Assembly: GCF_001949145.1 (NCBI RefSeq)
Contig: NW_019091391.1
Coordinates: 1,258,135-1,322,134, forward strand
Source of the DNA: Acanthaster planci
Lineage: Eukaryota; Echinodermata; Asteroidea; Valvatida; Acanthasteridae
DNA: 64,000 bases
Direction of reading: 5' to 3'
Shown: positions 47,701 through 60,424 of the stretch, piece after piece
How the letters are laid out: each line of letters starts with the position of its first letter
Position numbering within the stretch: the stretch's first letter is position 1
Made by a program: the position numbers and the translations under genes
Notes under the pieces: model-generated
The model's input: only the letters and a program-made list of their open reading frames with translations
Told to the model about the DNA's origin: nothing
The model's database searches: none

Positions 47701-50700
47701 ACCCAACCCATTCCATCCCAACCCAACTCAAACCAGCCCAACCTAAATCAACCCTACCCAGCCCAACCCGACCCATTCTAGCCCAACTAAACCCAGCCCA
47801 ACCCAACTCAACCCAGCCCAATCTAACTAAACTCAACCTATACCAACCCAAACCACCCTAGCCCAACTAAACCCAACCTAAACCCCAACCCAACTCAACC
47901 CAACCTAATCCAACCAATCAAAAAATCCCATAATGCAAGAACCCAATCACATATACAAGGGCATCAACCCTTATTTCCAGCAAGAGACTCCCCCTTCCCA
48001 ATTACTCACCATGACCAAGCAACCACCCACAACTCACCAGCAGCCAAGAGATCTGCTCTTCAGTGGGATGATTATTGTATGCCATCGTCAGTAGGAACCT
48101 CTCCAATATCTCACCAGCCTCTCTATTAGTGAAGTCCACCACCTCCTTTATAGCTTCCCAAGCTGGCGGTGTCTGGGTGGCCGCAAGCACATCAAAAAGC
48201 TGAGCTCTACAAGCACAAAAAAAAAACTTTCAAAACCAAAGATCTACTTTTTGAGTATAAACAACAATGTGGATTTATGAAACAAAAATCCGCTCGAGAC
48301 ACTATTATGATTATTATTACCCCCGTTCATCATACCATAAAACTGCTTTTTGGGCAGCTAATATTAACGCATATGCGGCATACTCAGGTATGCATGCAAT
48401 GTGTCAGACTGGAGGCAGTTAAGTCCCATCATACACTTAAGTCTATCAATATCCTCCAGTCTTTATAAACCACGTCACAAGTTATTCAAATGACCTGTGA
48501 CGAACAGCAATCATCCTTCACTCTTGACCCTGTTACATATGACTGGGATTTGTAACTGGACTTGAGAAGGCACTTGTAAAAGGACTTGAAAGGGGCTCGA
48601 CTACCACACTGCTCTTTTACCGCACATTACAAGAAGGGCAACGTTTGTACTAAGGGATCCTGACGTAGGAACAATTGAACTGAAGAAACCAAGATCTACA
48701 CTCCCCTCAGAACACCAGAGTTAAATAAAAGACGTTAATCAATGCCGTTGGAATGATTTCAAAGGGGCGGGGGTGTTGCGAGACAATCAGGCATCATATT
48801 CATTAATTGGCCAAAGCCCAACCAAATTGTAATCTGGCCATGGGGGGGGGATGTGGGGGGCGCTGGCCCACCTGGCCACCCAGTTACACTGCTGGTGATG
48901 TAAACAAGTGTATAAGCTTTTGTTTAACTGGTCAGTGGCTCTTGACATCAAGATCACTCACACTATGGGAGCATTGTCCACATCTTTGAGTGTCTCTACG
49001 ATGGTGTTCTTGCCCGAGTTTCGGAAAGCTTGGAGAACGTCCAGGTAAGCCATGGCAGATTTCGTCTTGGCGACAGCTTCTTCCGTTAGCCCATCTCTAG
49101 CCTCAGCTACTACCTCTGATAGCTGCAAAATAAATCATGGTTGTCAACTTTGCATATGTCTAATGGCTTCAACACGCCAAGTCTTATAACAAATTAAAAT
49201 TTTAAATTCTCAAAAACTTTTTTGAAAAGCAACATCTCAAAAATAACACTCTTCCTTTTGCTTTGTCCTTACTGGTCTACAGCCTTCTCCACACTGTTGG
49301 CCCATTTTGTCGCTTGACCAAGATGCCCTGTGGAAGTTCCCAGCACCTGTGATGGCACCCTCTGCTGTCGACCCTTGGAGAGTTTCTGCAACCCCATCGC
49401 TGCTTTGTAAAGCAAGGCTCTGACTGGAAAGCATTTAGGATATAACAAATTTTTTTAATAATAATATCAATATATTAATATTAATTAATTATAATTAATG
49501 TTAATATTCTAACAGAAAAACCAATCCTCACAAGTACATTTCACCAAATAAAAAATGTAATAAATAAAAAAAAATATGGACTCTGGCTGGTACCTTGCGG
49601 TCACTGATGTGGACAGTTCAGACTGGATATTCACAAATGTCTTCCACTTTTCAAAGCTCGCTGCTGATTGGATAATTTTTTTATCTTGGGAGAGATCGCA
49701 AGACACTGAGGCTTCCGATTGGACGTCGATACCAAAGGCACTCTTAGGGTGTGAGAACCCGCCTGATTGGACAGTTATGCAGGAGTTGAGATCTTTGAGC
49801 TTTAGAATTTTGCTGCCGACTTTGGTGTAAGTGACTATGCACTTTCCGGATGCATCCACCTGAAAAAAATAACACACAAACACCAAAAATAAAAAATATT
49901 TAAGGGAGACGTTTGCCAAATAGTGTGCCACCAAGAGACATCTGACGTCTGATTTAACAGCAAATTGTGGGAAATAGTTTGACTAATTATATTCCTTACG
50001 CACGAGGACTTCAATTTTCGAATTTATTTTGGAAAGGTCTGTTCCGAGGCATTAGGCTCACCAGGCAGGTGTTTCATGTCTCCAGTGTCCTTGGAAAGAA
50101 ATGACTAAGAATATTTTTGTCCCCTCCATCCCCCTCTGGATGGGATGCCAGTCCATCACAAGTTAATCCCCAGCTCATAAAGATACCCATTTACATGAAT
50201 TTTCCTGGGTGGAGAGGGGCAAGCAAGGCCACAACTTATGGCCAACAGCTGGATTCGAACCCCTTGAGCCATTGATCCAGAAGTCATGAAACCTAAACAT
50301 AAGGCCACATTTGCCTGCAAGGTGATTTCAAATTTCTGGATGTGAACAACACTGCATTTGCAAAAGGCCTTTATCATGATGCTTCCATGGTTTTCTTGCT
50401 CCTTGTAGATCCAGAGGCGATATAAATACAACTTCACATATTGATAAAAGGGAACAGACTATTTTTCCTTCCAGCCTCAGTTTGGTTACACTGCTTTGAA
50501 TGGAAAAAAAAAAAAAGGCTGACCCTTGATAGAGGTCTATTCACAAAGGACAGAAACACTGATGAATACTTTAGGAAACTATATGTAAGATGTTGACTGA
50601 GCAGCTTCAAAAAGTGGTCACTTTAAGGCAAAAGCTTTGTAAGATGCAGAGGTAGGAGAAATCCACCTAGGAGACATCTTTACCTCTGTTATTTCCCCCT

Positions 50701-53700
50701 CGACATCCTGCATTTGAAACAGGCCAATCACGCCCCTCTTGACGTCAGCCGAGCCTTCCGATTCGCTGTCGCTGACATAAATCTGGCCAACCTTCCCCAC
50801 ACTCCAGACGAAGTAGACAGGTTGCGAGGAGGCAACAGTGAGAGTTGTGGGCGGAGACAGGAACGTGTTCTCCGCATCCTCCCTCTCGGCGATACTGGAA
50901 AGTCTTATGTCTCGCAGCTGTAAGAAAATGAAAAATAAAGATGCATTTCTGTTGTTACTTTCAGGATCTAGGGCACACTCGGTGCAAAAGCCAACATGAA
51001 TTTTGGACATTAGATCAAATATGCAACCAACTTTTCCAAAAGCAGGCTGAAGTATAGAAGTTGAATGGCTGACAAGTCCTCTCTCTAACTGTTATGTTTG
51101 GCAGTGATCTTAATGGGATTTCACGCTATTCATGGTGACAGACGACTAAGATGGAAAGCTCGTGGTAAGCACCATCAGTGCAGTGATCTTAATGTTACAC
51201 TGATGATGTTGGGTCAAACACGTGTATTCGTGCTGCAAATTTGCAACAGCTGAACAAAGTCCAAATTGGCAACAAATGAGCCATGATGTCAAATTTGCTT
51301 CATACTTGATTTACGCAAAGTATGATCACAGCACACAGACCTAACAGTAAACCAACATACAGCATGCAACAGACATGTACATGTATGTACACGTCATATG
51401 TCTCAGTTTCACACTTATTTGCAGTCTTTAGATTTTGGGTTCACCTGTCATGCCTGAATGAGGGAAAGAAAATAACAAATATCTCTCGACTTACACTCAA
51501 TTTGGCAACTTGCTCAGACCCGCTCTGCCATACGACAGAAAGATCTGCCGTCGAAGAGAGCTTGAAGCCAACATCGCTGCCAGTGGGCACAGCCTCGTTG
51601 ATGTGGATCTCAGTCACGTAACTGTAGCTGTATGTCTTACCCAATTCATAACTCAGACAAGCACCTGTAAGGACAGAAATCCTGCAGTGTGATTGCCAAG
51701 GCTTGGCTCAACTGATGACACAAATCCAATTTTTCTTTAAATCATTGCATTTATTCTCCACATGGCATCTTATGTAGGAACCAATAAATGGATGGTAAGT
51801 TGTCAAAAACATACCTGTACATGTACTGTACATATCACTTTATGCCTGACCAGCTATGTTTAAACATAAGCAGTTTAATAAGCACAAACAAGTGTCTATG
51901 TACATACATGTATACGCAGCTGACAATTTATAAGGGACCTGTTGAAATGTTACAAGACCCAGTCTTGAGAAGTGTGTAACAAATTAGCCATGCTTAGGAA
52001 CTCCAGATTGAGTGCATGTGCTAGACTACTGTATGCCATGTATGCTGATGGCAGGATACACTAAGCAATGAAAAATCTTGGATAAAAATCTACTCCTTGA
52101 GTTACACAATAAACTCTCTACCTCTGAAAATGTACAAAATGTTGCAGTTTTTTTTACTTGAGGGTAGGCCTAAAATGTAATTCCAGAAATTAGGGGGGCC
52201 ATATTTTTCATGTCCCTGTCAAATCTGACATACATGCATGATTTTGTAAGTTCAGAGCACGTTTTCTAACTTCCAAGAGTGATGAATTAATTACCTGCAA
52301 ATTTGCCAAACACATAGACATAGTCTGAAGTGGAGGGAAGTCAATTTTGGTGATACATGCACATTTCCATGTCACATAACAAAGGACAGATGTAATAGGG
52401 ACACAAATATGACACACTTTTGGATCCCTAATTTTTGGAATTACCCATACGTAAGGTTCCCAATTTTTTTACAATCAATTTTAATTTACATACATACATG
52501 TATGTCAGTCAACAGTGTTTCCACCATACATGCACCATATTCCTGGAATACTGAACTTCCACGCTATTGCACAACTCAATGCTCAAATTCTCTGAAGCTT
52601 GACTAATTTACAGCAATCCATTTTTCTACATTCTACCCGCAGATTTTAAATTTGATAATCTGTGGGGGAAATCTCAAACAAGCTTCACAGAAAATAATGA
52701 TAACAGCTGTTTGAACAATTACTCATGTGCTAAATTAGGTTGGCTTTTTTTGGCAGCATGCCAACCTGTACTTTAAGGGTCAGATTTATACTGTGTTGGG
52801 GGTGAGAGGTGGATGGAAGCCTTTTGACACAGGTGCATGTACGCATGCAGGTACATGTAGCCGAGTCATACTTGTATTGATGTGAAGTAATATCACATGA
52901 ATCTTTTTAAAAACCCTGACATTCAAGAGGATAGACAAAATAACCTGCAACCTTTTTAGATATTGTGATCATCATTTAAAGATCATTTGCTTCTCAAAAA
53001 AAAAAAAAAAAATTGAAGGCTGCTGTAAAAAACTAAATGAAAGAAATAACTTTTGCTGCCATGCTGGTTTATACAGGTACATGTAGTTAAACTGAAAAAT
53101 CAGCTGACCTGAAAGAGGAATACTGCACAAAAATTGAACTTTCACTTCTGAAAATCTAACATACATGTACTGTACATCATGACCAGGGCAACTGGGTATA
53201 ACACACTCGTCCACAGATGCAATGGCATTCTTTAGATAAGTCTTGAAGGTTTGCATGGTGAAGAGGTATAATAGAAAGTAGGGTTCCGGTAGCACCANNN
53301 NNNNNNNNNNNNNNNNNNNNNNNNNNNNNNNNNNNNNNNNNNNNNNNNNNNNNNNNNNNNNNNNNNNNNNNNNNNNNNNNNNNNNNNNNNNNNNNNNNNN
53401 NNNNNNNNNNNNNNNNNNNNNNNNNNNNNNNNNNNNNNNNNNNNNNNNNNNNNNNNNNNNNNNNNNNNNNNNNCGAGTACCACTGGTTCTTTTCAGAACC
53501 GCAAATACTCGCTCAAGAGATATGTCCATGGTGCTACTGCAAACCTACTTTCTATTAGGCATTCTTTAGGTTAAAAACTTGAATAAAAACAGGAAAGCAG
53601 AATACACGTAGGTTTAGTGGATTATCATTCTAAGGAACCAAAGTCAAAGGAATAATTTGTCATCAGGCATGTTAAGAGAGATTCTGAAGTCTACTGTAAA

Positions 53701-55663
53701 ACTTCTGCTCGGAAGAAATACACATTAGACTGGCAAAATTGAGAACCCATCGACTGCAGGCACAAGTAGGTACACGTAAATTTTCTTCACGTGAAATAGT
53801 CTCATTCCTCAAGTACTAATAACATGCAAATAAACATGCATGAAGAAGGAGACCTGAGAATGATAACACCAAATGGAAACGTCGTTAACAAAATTAATTC
53901 TTGACCTTTCTGCAGATGTCTTTCCACAATATTACTTAAAGAACACTAAGAGAAATTTCTGACATGCATGTTTCTTGGGGTGGTTTCAGTTAAATATCAT
54001 TTTTCCAGATATTCAGCCTATAAAATGAGATAGGACGACCTCATGTAAAAAAAGGCTGGGGGAAGGGAAGTGGAATGGACCACTGCCAGTGATAATCAGC
54101 AATCGATTCCTTAAAAGTTACACTCCTCTGGATGGGGTATATATGAAAAACTTAATTTGTAAAAACACTGCACTTTGAATCTTAAGCTTATATCCAAGCA
54201 CAGCAGTGCATAAAAGGGTCCATTCATGGGTAATATAAATCTAAAACAAAGTTTAAGCTGCAAATTTGCAGAGGCATTACACAAGCAAGATACATGTAAA
54301 TTAACCTCCTATTCTGCAGTTTAGCACAGGTACATGTGCTAGAGATCTCAGGTATTACCTGGGAATTGTTTTTAATCGGAAAGTCAAATAAGCTCAACCT
54401 TAACCCCCAGATTAAGGAGGGCTACTCCATCACCCTGGACCCATGCGATGTTCTTTGTTAATTTGCCTATATGCAATTTACTTGTACTGACAATCAGTGG
54501 GGCAAAGAGTGAAGTCCACAGAATTGTGTCATGAAGTCATGGTGATAACTGATAACCTAAGCATGTCCTGGGCCTCGTGGGGCTGAAGTGCCACGTGTGC
54601 TTAGCCGTGAGAAGTACATGTAGCTTGGGCTCAGGGAATGAAACACTGAGATTTTGCTCAGGCTGAAAAGCTAGTGTTTAACCAAAAAGGGGAAGGGAAG
54701 AGGTTTAGAGAAATTTCATGACACACCGAGCAGAATGCTTGTAAAACACATTGACACGTAAAAATGCTGTTATTTTTTACGACTTTTTCAGAATATATAG
54801 TCCACAAGCTTCCTCTCCCACATTGATTTGATTTAAATGTCCATCTTGCACTCAGGTTTTGTCAGAGGTGTACAAAAATGTGGAAAAAGCAGAGAGTTTC
54901 AATCTCTAAAATTGAATGATTTGGGGAAACAAAATTATGACAATCTGGAAATATCCTACAAAAAGTACATCCCTGTAAAGCAGGAGACCTTCAACCTCCG
55001 CTTTCAAGAGTGCTGCATGACAGAGCAGACTTTCTGAAAAAATATGGGTGAAAGTTGACACCTGTAGCGCTGCCAGGCTTAAACACTAACCCCAGAGGTA
55101 GCAGGGGATCCACTGACTTCTCTTGTCTTTTATTTTCTGCCCAATAAACTTACACAGCATTCTCTTTCAACGTTATTTCTGAGCCATGTTAAGTGCAGGG
55201 ATTTTTACTCACCATGAACACACTGCAATAACCTTTCACACCACTGCTTTTCAATGTCAAATAAAAAAATACACAGAAACCTTTATTTCTTAAGCGCACA
55301 CTATCCTTCCAACTATGGAGAGCAAAAATTTCAGTGATATTTGTCTCTTAGATAACTCCGAAGTGGTAAGTTGGTACACTGTACATGTCTAATTGTTGAA
55401 ATTTGGGGTCAAGGACTTTTTGTGTGAGGAAAGCCTGAACAAGGTTGCAGAAAATTTAAGTGATCTTCTGTTACAATAGGGCTACATCTACAAAGTTGAA
55501 TCCTGAGTCTGGAGCTGCGTGTACGTGTAGGTTTGAATCTATGCCTGTTGCAAATACAATTGTACCGGAAAGGCCACTTAATGTAAGAGAAGCCCTACAG
55601 GTACTTCTCACCTTGTGTGACACAAAATGTGCCGATTACTGTGAGCAGAGCCAGCATTTTCAT
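41708..55663 (-). CDS. MTTP: Microsomal triglyceride transfer protein large subunit (complete, 16 coding exons, 887 aa)
   Basis: ER-lumen lipid transfer protein that, with protein disulfide isomerase, lipidates apoB-type lipoproteins. Minus-strand exons: 55663-55612, 51664-51495, 50917-50684, 49859-49594, 49423-49273, 49122-48962, 48206-48038, 47365-47249, 46649-46437, 45741-45527, 44935-44838, 44427-44306, 44081-43857, 43045-42921, 42689-42519 and 41882-41708. Phases join throughout to 888 codons (human MTTP has 894 residues). Exon 1 encodes a signal peptide (MKMLALLTVIGTFCVTQ). Exons 2-4 form the N-terminal barrel region (VDASGKC matches VDISGNC of human MTTP). Exons 5-10 form the helical vitellogenin-N-type region. 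Exons 11-16 form the lipid-binding sheets (SGLLRKS, LGLQSGFGVDLNVQG, FVTSVQFSS). The C-terminus is acidic and ends GWW. Weak donors follow exons 4 (GTACCA) and 10 (GTCAGA). A stronger-looking donor 28 nt after the exon 7 end would break the frame. Identification rests on remembered human MTTP and is firm. Confidence 0.94.
41996..42165. repeat. GTCAC/CAGTC-word inverted repeat in MTTP intron 15
   Basis: CCAGTCTGTCACAAGT and CCTGTCACTTGTGACTGG face each other, with CTCCAGTCTAAA inside. Similar words are present at 24081-24247 and 48402-48620. Confidence 0.45.
43500..43850. repeat. AAGTC-word repeat in MTTP intron 13
   Basis: CAAGTC and AAGTCC words recur through about 350 nt. TGAGTCGAGTCCGAGTC at the right edge links it to the GACTCG repeats. 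Confidence 0.5.
45783..45885. repeat. AGACCAGACACAA-word repeat in MTTP intron 9
   Basis: GCTGTAGTCAAGACCATCAC start, then ACCAGACACAA-type words repeated. Same family as 24081-24247. Confidence 0.5.
47465..47925. repeat. Degenerate AACCC-rich repeat in MTTP intron 7
   Basis: CCCAACCC, CAACTCAACC and AGCCCAACC words over about 460 nt with almost no G. Same character as 412-800. Confidence 0.65.
48402..48620. repeat. CTCCAGTC/GACTGGAG inverted repeat in MTTP intron 6
   Basis: GACTGGAGGCAGTTAAGTCC is mirrored by ATCCTCCAGTCTTTATAAA, followed by GGACTTGAGAAGGCACTTGT words and CTCGACTACCACACTG at the end. Diverged member of the GTTGTAGTC family. Confidence 0.45.
50100..50300 (-). repeat. tRNA-derived dispersed repeat in MTTP intron 3
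   Basis: The minus strand reads GGGGTTCGAATCCAGC (B-box). Downstream on that strand come TTGCCCCTCTCCACCCAGG and GGACTGGCATCCCATCCAG, a combination I know as a common repeat in marine animal genomes. Confidence 0.5.
53270..53556. mobile_element. Fold-back (MITE-like) element interrupted by the gap
   Basis: The left arm at 53270-53297 (AATAGAAAGTAGG, then GTAGCACCA) is repeated in reverse complement at 53529-53556, about 28 nt with a few mismatches. Just right of the gap is a second hairpin: GGTTCT, loop TTTC, AGAACC at 53485-53500, with outer pairing of CGAGTA and TACTCG. This nested palindrome is typical of non-autonomous fold-back elements. No coding sequence is visible. Confidence 0.6.
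53298..53473. other. Assembly gap (176 N) inside a fold-back element
   Basis: Run of N in intron 1 of MTTP. It is flanked by inverted arms (53270-53297 and 53529-53556), so the missing sequence is probably the rest of a palindromic element. Confidence 0.9.
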
Positions 55664-56390
55664 TCTGTCTTGTACCGTCCGCCTCTCTGAACTGCGTACC
55701 TGCATGTAGGTAGTAGTGACCTGTAGCTAGTAAAAAAGAAAAAGCAGATTAGATGATGGAATAACACCTCATATCATGCCTAATATAAAACTTGAACTCC
55801 ACTTAAGTACTGAATCTCATATTGGCTATGTACATTCATACATGTGCAATATGTTCAGAGTATGGTGTACAGACCGGTGCATGAATGTACATTGTACATG
55901 TACGTGTACTTTCAACCATGTTGATGTTGGGTGTGATTAGCCAATTTGCAGCATTCCCGATCACTCGGTGCGATTGGTCGATCCTGCATGAAATCTCCAA
56001 GTTAACCTCCCTTTCTTAAAACCATATCCCACAACTTTGAATAAAAAGCCACATATGCAATATTATCGAAAAATCATGGAATAAGATCAAGACTGACTGA
56101 TCCCACCCAACAAAAATCACATACATGTACCTTTGTACCGGTAAGTTTCATGACTATGTATGTACTTAAAGAACTGTAAGGTTTACACACTTCTGACAGT
56201 ACATGCAGACCATCCCTAGCAACTGAGTCCGCCATTGGGAGATCATGAATTGTCTACAAGTAAATGTACTAACAGTAAAGATGAAACAGTCTGTGATTGG
56301 TTTAGTCTATCCCAAAAACTGCAGAGTCCAAAGTCGTGGGAGTGGGGTGGACATCGGGCCCCACAATTCTGGGGATAAGTCTTAGTTAGC

Positions 56391-56657
56391 CAGTGGCGTA
56401 TTCAGCTTGGGGGGGGGGGATGCCCCCCGACTTTTTTTGTTTTACTTCATACAGATACATGTACCTGTAGATGAAGAGGAAAGAATGTTGGTAGGCTTAC
56501 ATGTATATTTAATATCAAATATTAGCGCGAAAACCCTAAGATAACGACACCAGCAAACAAAAGCAAGGATGTCTGGACAGTGAATGAGCTTTAGATTTTT
56601 TTCTCCCTCAACATCATGTTGAATAATCCCCCCCACCAACAGTTGGATACGCTGCTG
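56391..56657. mobile_element. Second copy of the CAGYGGCGTATCCAGC MITE
   Basis: Left end CAGTGGCGTATTCAGC, right end GTTGGATACGCTGCTG. Interior shares AAATATTAGCGCGAAAACCC and AACATCATGTTGAA with the copy at 22831. It also has a G run near the left end. Lies upstream of MTTP. Confidence 0.7.
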
Positions 56658-57893
56658 GCCTTATAGCTCAGGCAAGGAAGAGTTCCACAGATGCCAGTAA
56701 GTATTCCCAAAAAGTGACCTTTTAGGCTTCAGAAAGCAGAAACATACATGTCTAGAAAAGTTTGATTTAGGAGGAAAAAAAACGGGTCATAAAGAAAACA
56801 CTTAGATTTTCAGACCAGTCTCAGGCATAAATGTGTTGCATACAACTGTGACTGTGATGTATAGGCCTTACATGCAAATGCCAAGCTCCCATACGAAAAA
56901 TAGAGTTGGGATGAACCATAGAGCTATTGCTGTACAGATGAACTAATGCATTGTCACAGCTGAAAATTCCAGTGTAACAGCATTTATACTGCATCAACTT
57001 AACATCACTGTTGTACACCACAAAGCATACAGTCCGGTCCATAAGGTCGATCATGAAATGTAGTAGGTCTATGTTAACAGGTTAACATGCTGAAATTGAA
57101 GTAGCTTAGGCTACACGTACTTGCACATGTACCGTATGTTCACCCAGCACTGCTTGTGTATCAATTTAGTTTATACATGGGATTGTATGGGGCGGCGCAT
57201 GACAGGGATAGCCAAAATCTGGTCCTGTCTCCTATGACTTTGAATTTTGATCAAAAGAGGCAGTGGTGGAAAGCTGTAGCCAGTGTTCGATAAGTACATG
57301 TGCGGTCAGTGCCTGTACTCTTACATGGAGATGCCGCACTGTGTGTTGCCAACATAGAATGCAATGTAAACCACTGAGAAATTTCTCTTTAGGTTTTTTT
57401 CGAAGATACCGGTGTACCCGGCATATACATGTACATGTATTTGCAACTGATACAAGTAAATGACACACATAATAAAGCCAAAAGTAGAAGAGTTTTTAAA
57501 GTGATACTGAGCCATTTATGCAACATTGTTATTACTAGAAGCCAGTATCAATCCTTGACATACAAGTATCATAAACTGATTTTTATCTACACCATTGAAC
57601 CCTGCTAAATTCTACACAATTGGAATATCAAGTGGACTTTCGGTTATGCAATAAATTGCTGTGACGGAATGAAATCACAGCAAACCAGATTTTAAGTTTG
57701 TGAATCTGGCTTTCGAAAAACCTTTGGAGTAATTGCAGAATACCTTGCCACTCTAAAACAAAAAAAAAAGACCCCTGGAATGGTTGGTTATGTGGGTACA
57801 AGGTGAAAATCCCTCGAGAAGAGTGAGACACTTTGACCAGTTCCTGGTTACACGTATGACTTCTGGCAGGGTATTCTGCAACAGACCGTATTC

Positions 57894-58575
57894 GCATCCT
57901 CCGCAATTTCAGTCGTATTCCCCAATGTAGTGTATTTATTTGAAAATATTAAATTCAAAGAACCAGACTGTATTCTACGATTTCAATCCGACCCCCAAAA
58001 CAACCTGGTACATGTACATGTACCAGGTGATTATGGGGTTGCAAGAATATTTTGAGTTCTTTTACAGGAAGAGAAGAATTTTCACTCCTCGAAAAAGACT
58101 ACTGTATTTGATTACTTGAGATCACTGACTGACAAATATCATCCATCAGATGTCTCAATTCCATCATATCACAAAAGTTCACTGGCGTCCCAGTGTACGT
58201 CCCTGAACAATAAGCAGAACTAAGTGGAAGAATGGCATCCTCTGCAATTTCAGTCGTATTCCCCAACTTAGTGTATTTATTTGAAAATGTTAAATTCAAA
58301 GAACCAGACTGTATTCTACGATTTCAATCCGACCCCCAAAATCACCTGGTAGTGGTACCACCCTATTATGGGGTTGCAAGAATATTTTGAGTTCTTTTAC
58401 AGGAAGAGAAGAGTTTTCACTGGTCGAAAAAGGCTACTATATTTGATTACTTGAGATCACTGACTAACAAAAATCATCCATCAGGTGTCTCGTTCCATCA
58501 TATCACAAAAGCTCACTGACGTTCCAGTGTACGACCCTGAACAATAAGCAGAACTAAGTGGAAGAAGGAAACATG
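57894..58575. repeat. 342-bp tandem duplication
   Basis: GCATCCTCYGCAATTTCAGT starts at 57894 and again at 58236, and both copies run through TATTCTACGATTTCAATCCG and GGGGTTGCAAGAATATTTTG. The copies differ by scattered substitutions; copy 1 has a palindrome centred on GTACATGTACATGTAC near 58012. No long ORF spans the unit. Confidence 0.75.
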
Positions 58576-60424
58576 CATCAAACATGTACATGTACATGTA
58601 CGTGGCTAAAATAGTAAAGGTCACCCCTCCATGCCCTCATTAGACATTACCTGGAGATAACTTCAAGAGTTCTGCACCGAGGCTTATTTATCAATTTGTA
58701 ATGCAACTAAGTCTACCATGTCTACCCACCTTCTTCACTCCACCCGGTGAACTGCTCTAAGCCCTGGCTGAAATACGTGTTGCAAATTTCAAGGAAATTG
58801 AGCAACGGCTTCTCGCGTATACAGTGTCCCGATCAGCTGGCCGTGTTATTGTATGTAAATAACCGGTGTTCGCGAAAGCCCTCTATTGGTGGTTTGTCTG
58901 CATGCGCATTGTACAAACATTCCAACAATACCATCTAAGGACAAAGACCAATTGTATGCAGCGGAATTAAAGCATTGATGGGTGCAGTCCAATTTTCGGC
59001 CAGCTCAATAGTACTATAAAAGTACCCCCTAGTATCTTTCGAAAAAAGAGATTGTACGACCCCAAAATGGTGAGATTGTGTAATTAACTCCCTGAGTCTC
59101 TCGGCTTTCATCTGTATGAGAGCAGAATGGCTAAAAAATACGGTTGAAACATTGAAACTATATGGCCCTAAGTCAGTGCCGAGAAAGTTTCAAGTTAGAG
59201 TTGTCACTTGGAAAATGGCTGCAAGCAGACTCCGGAAAAATAAATTTTCGGAGGGTAATTTTGTTTTTGGTATCGATGAGCCCACAAAAATTGAGAGTAA
59301 AAGATTAATTAGGAACCATACAATAATTTAACGTGCGTTTGGTTTTCGGATACCTCAGGGATGTTGGTACGCACGTTATAGGTCCCCGAACAATGCTTAT
59401 TTTACACGTTTTCAATGGGGCTTGACCCCGATTTCCATTATAAAGTTTAAAGACAAAGCTGTGACAAAGTGGCTAATTTATTTTCAACGTGCTCCCGCTA
59501 ATAAGAAAAACTTGGGCAGCATGATTGGCTGCCGCCTCCAATGACCAATGCATATGCTCGTACGTACCCTATGCCACTTTCGATTGGATAGCTCAGAAAA
59601 ACTTGGATCCCCCGAAAGTCTGAAACAATACATCGGTGACGTAACCACGGTAGGCCGGGTGGAAAGCCTCCTCGCGTGCATAACGGAAAACCACGGTAAC
59701 AGTACATGTATGTGCAAGCATTCGACATACTACCGATGGGGGCTGTTGCAATGCATGCACCGCACAAGAGTGACCTTTCTCGTGAACTAGATGGCCACCC
59801 TCACGGGATCAAGCCTCTGCTATAGTATAAAGCAGTTAAGCATTGACTTGATATAGACTGGATAGGACACCGCGTCCAAAACGCGTCCAGCCCGCATTTT
59901 CAGGAGGGTAAATAACAAGAGTTGCGAATTTTGTTGCGTGCACTTTCAAACGGAGATTTCAAAACTGCCGGTTGAGGTTATTCAGTGTCCGTCACTGGCC
60001 GTCGGATTTCGAAGAAAAAGTGAATTCTGCCCCTGGAATGGATAAATTTGGAAAGAATAATGGTTGATGTGTGCGTGGCAGAGAATTGGAAATGGGAAAA
60101 ATGCACAAAAAACAAAACAAAAAACAAAGACAACACGCAAAAACAGGTTACCAATTTCGAGTGGGTTATTTAATAAGAAAAATGGTATTCTTGGATTAGA
60201 AAAAAAGTTCTCCATACTCAGTTTCTGACAAAATGCACAGTAATACAGCTTCGCATGACCCTCCTGAAATGCAGCGCGCCGGCATTGTTCGGCCGCGCGT
60301 TTTGTACACACACACAATGGGCAATGTCCTCTGAAGCATGCATGCGTGCAGTGCATGAACAGAATAAAGTACGCCCTCTGCCAGTTTCTAAGGGCCAGCC
60401 GAGGGATTATAAAAAGCGCGGGGT

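Noticed and set aside
52972-53529. 185-codon minus ORF spanning the second N run
   Set aside because: Created by the N run. The visible parts are the arms of a fold-back element and a poly-A tract.
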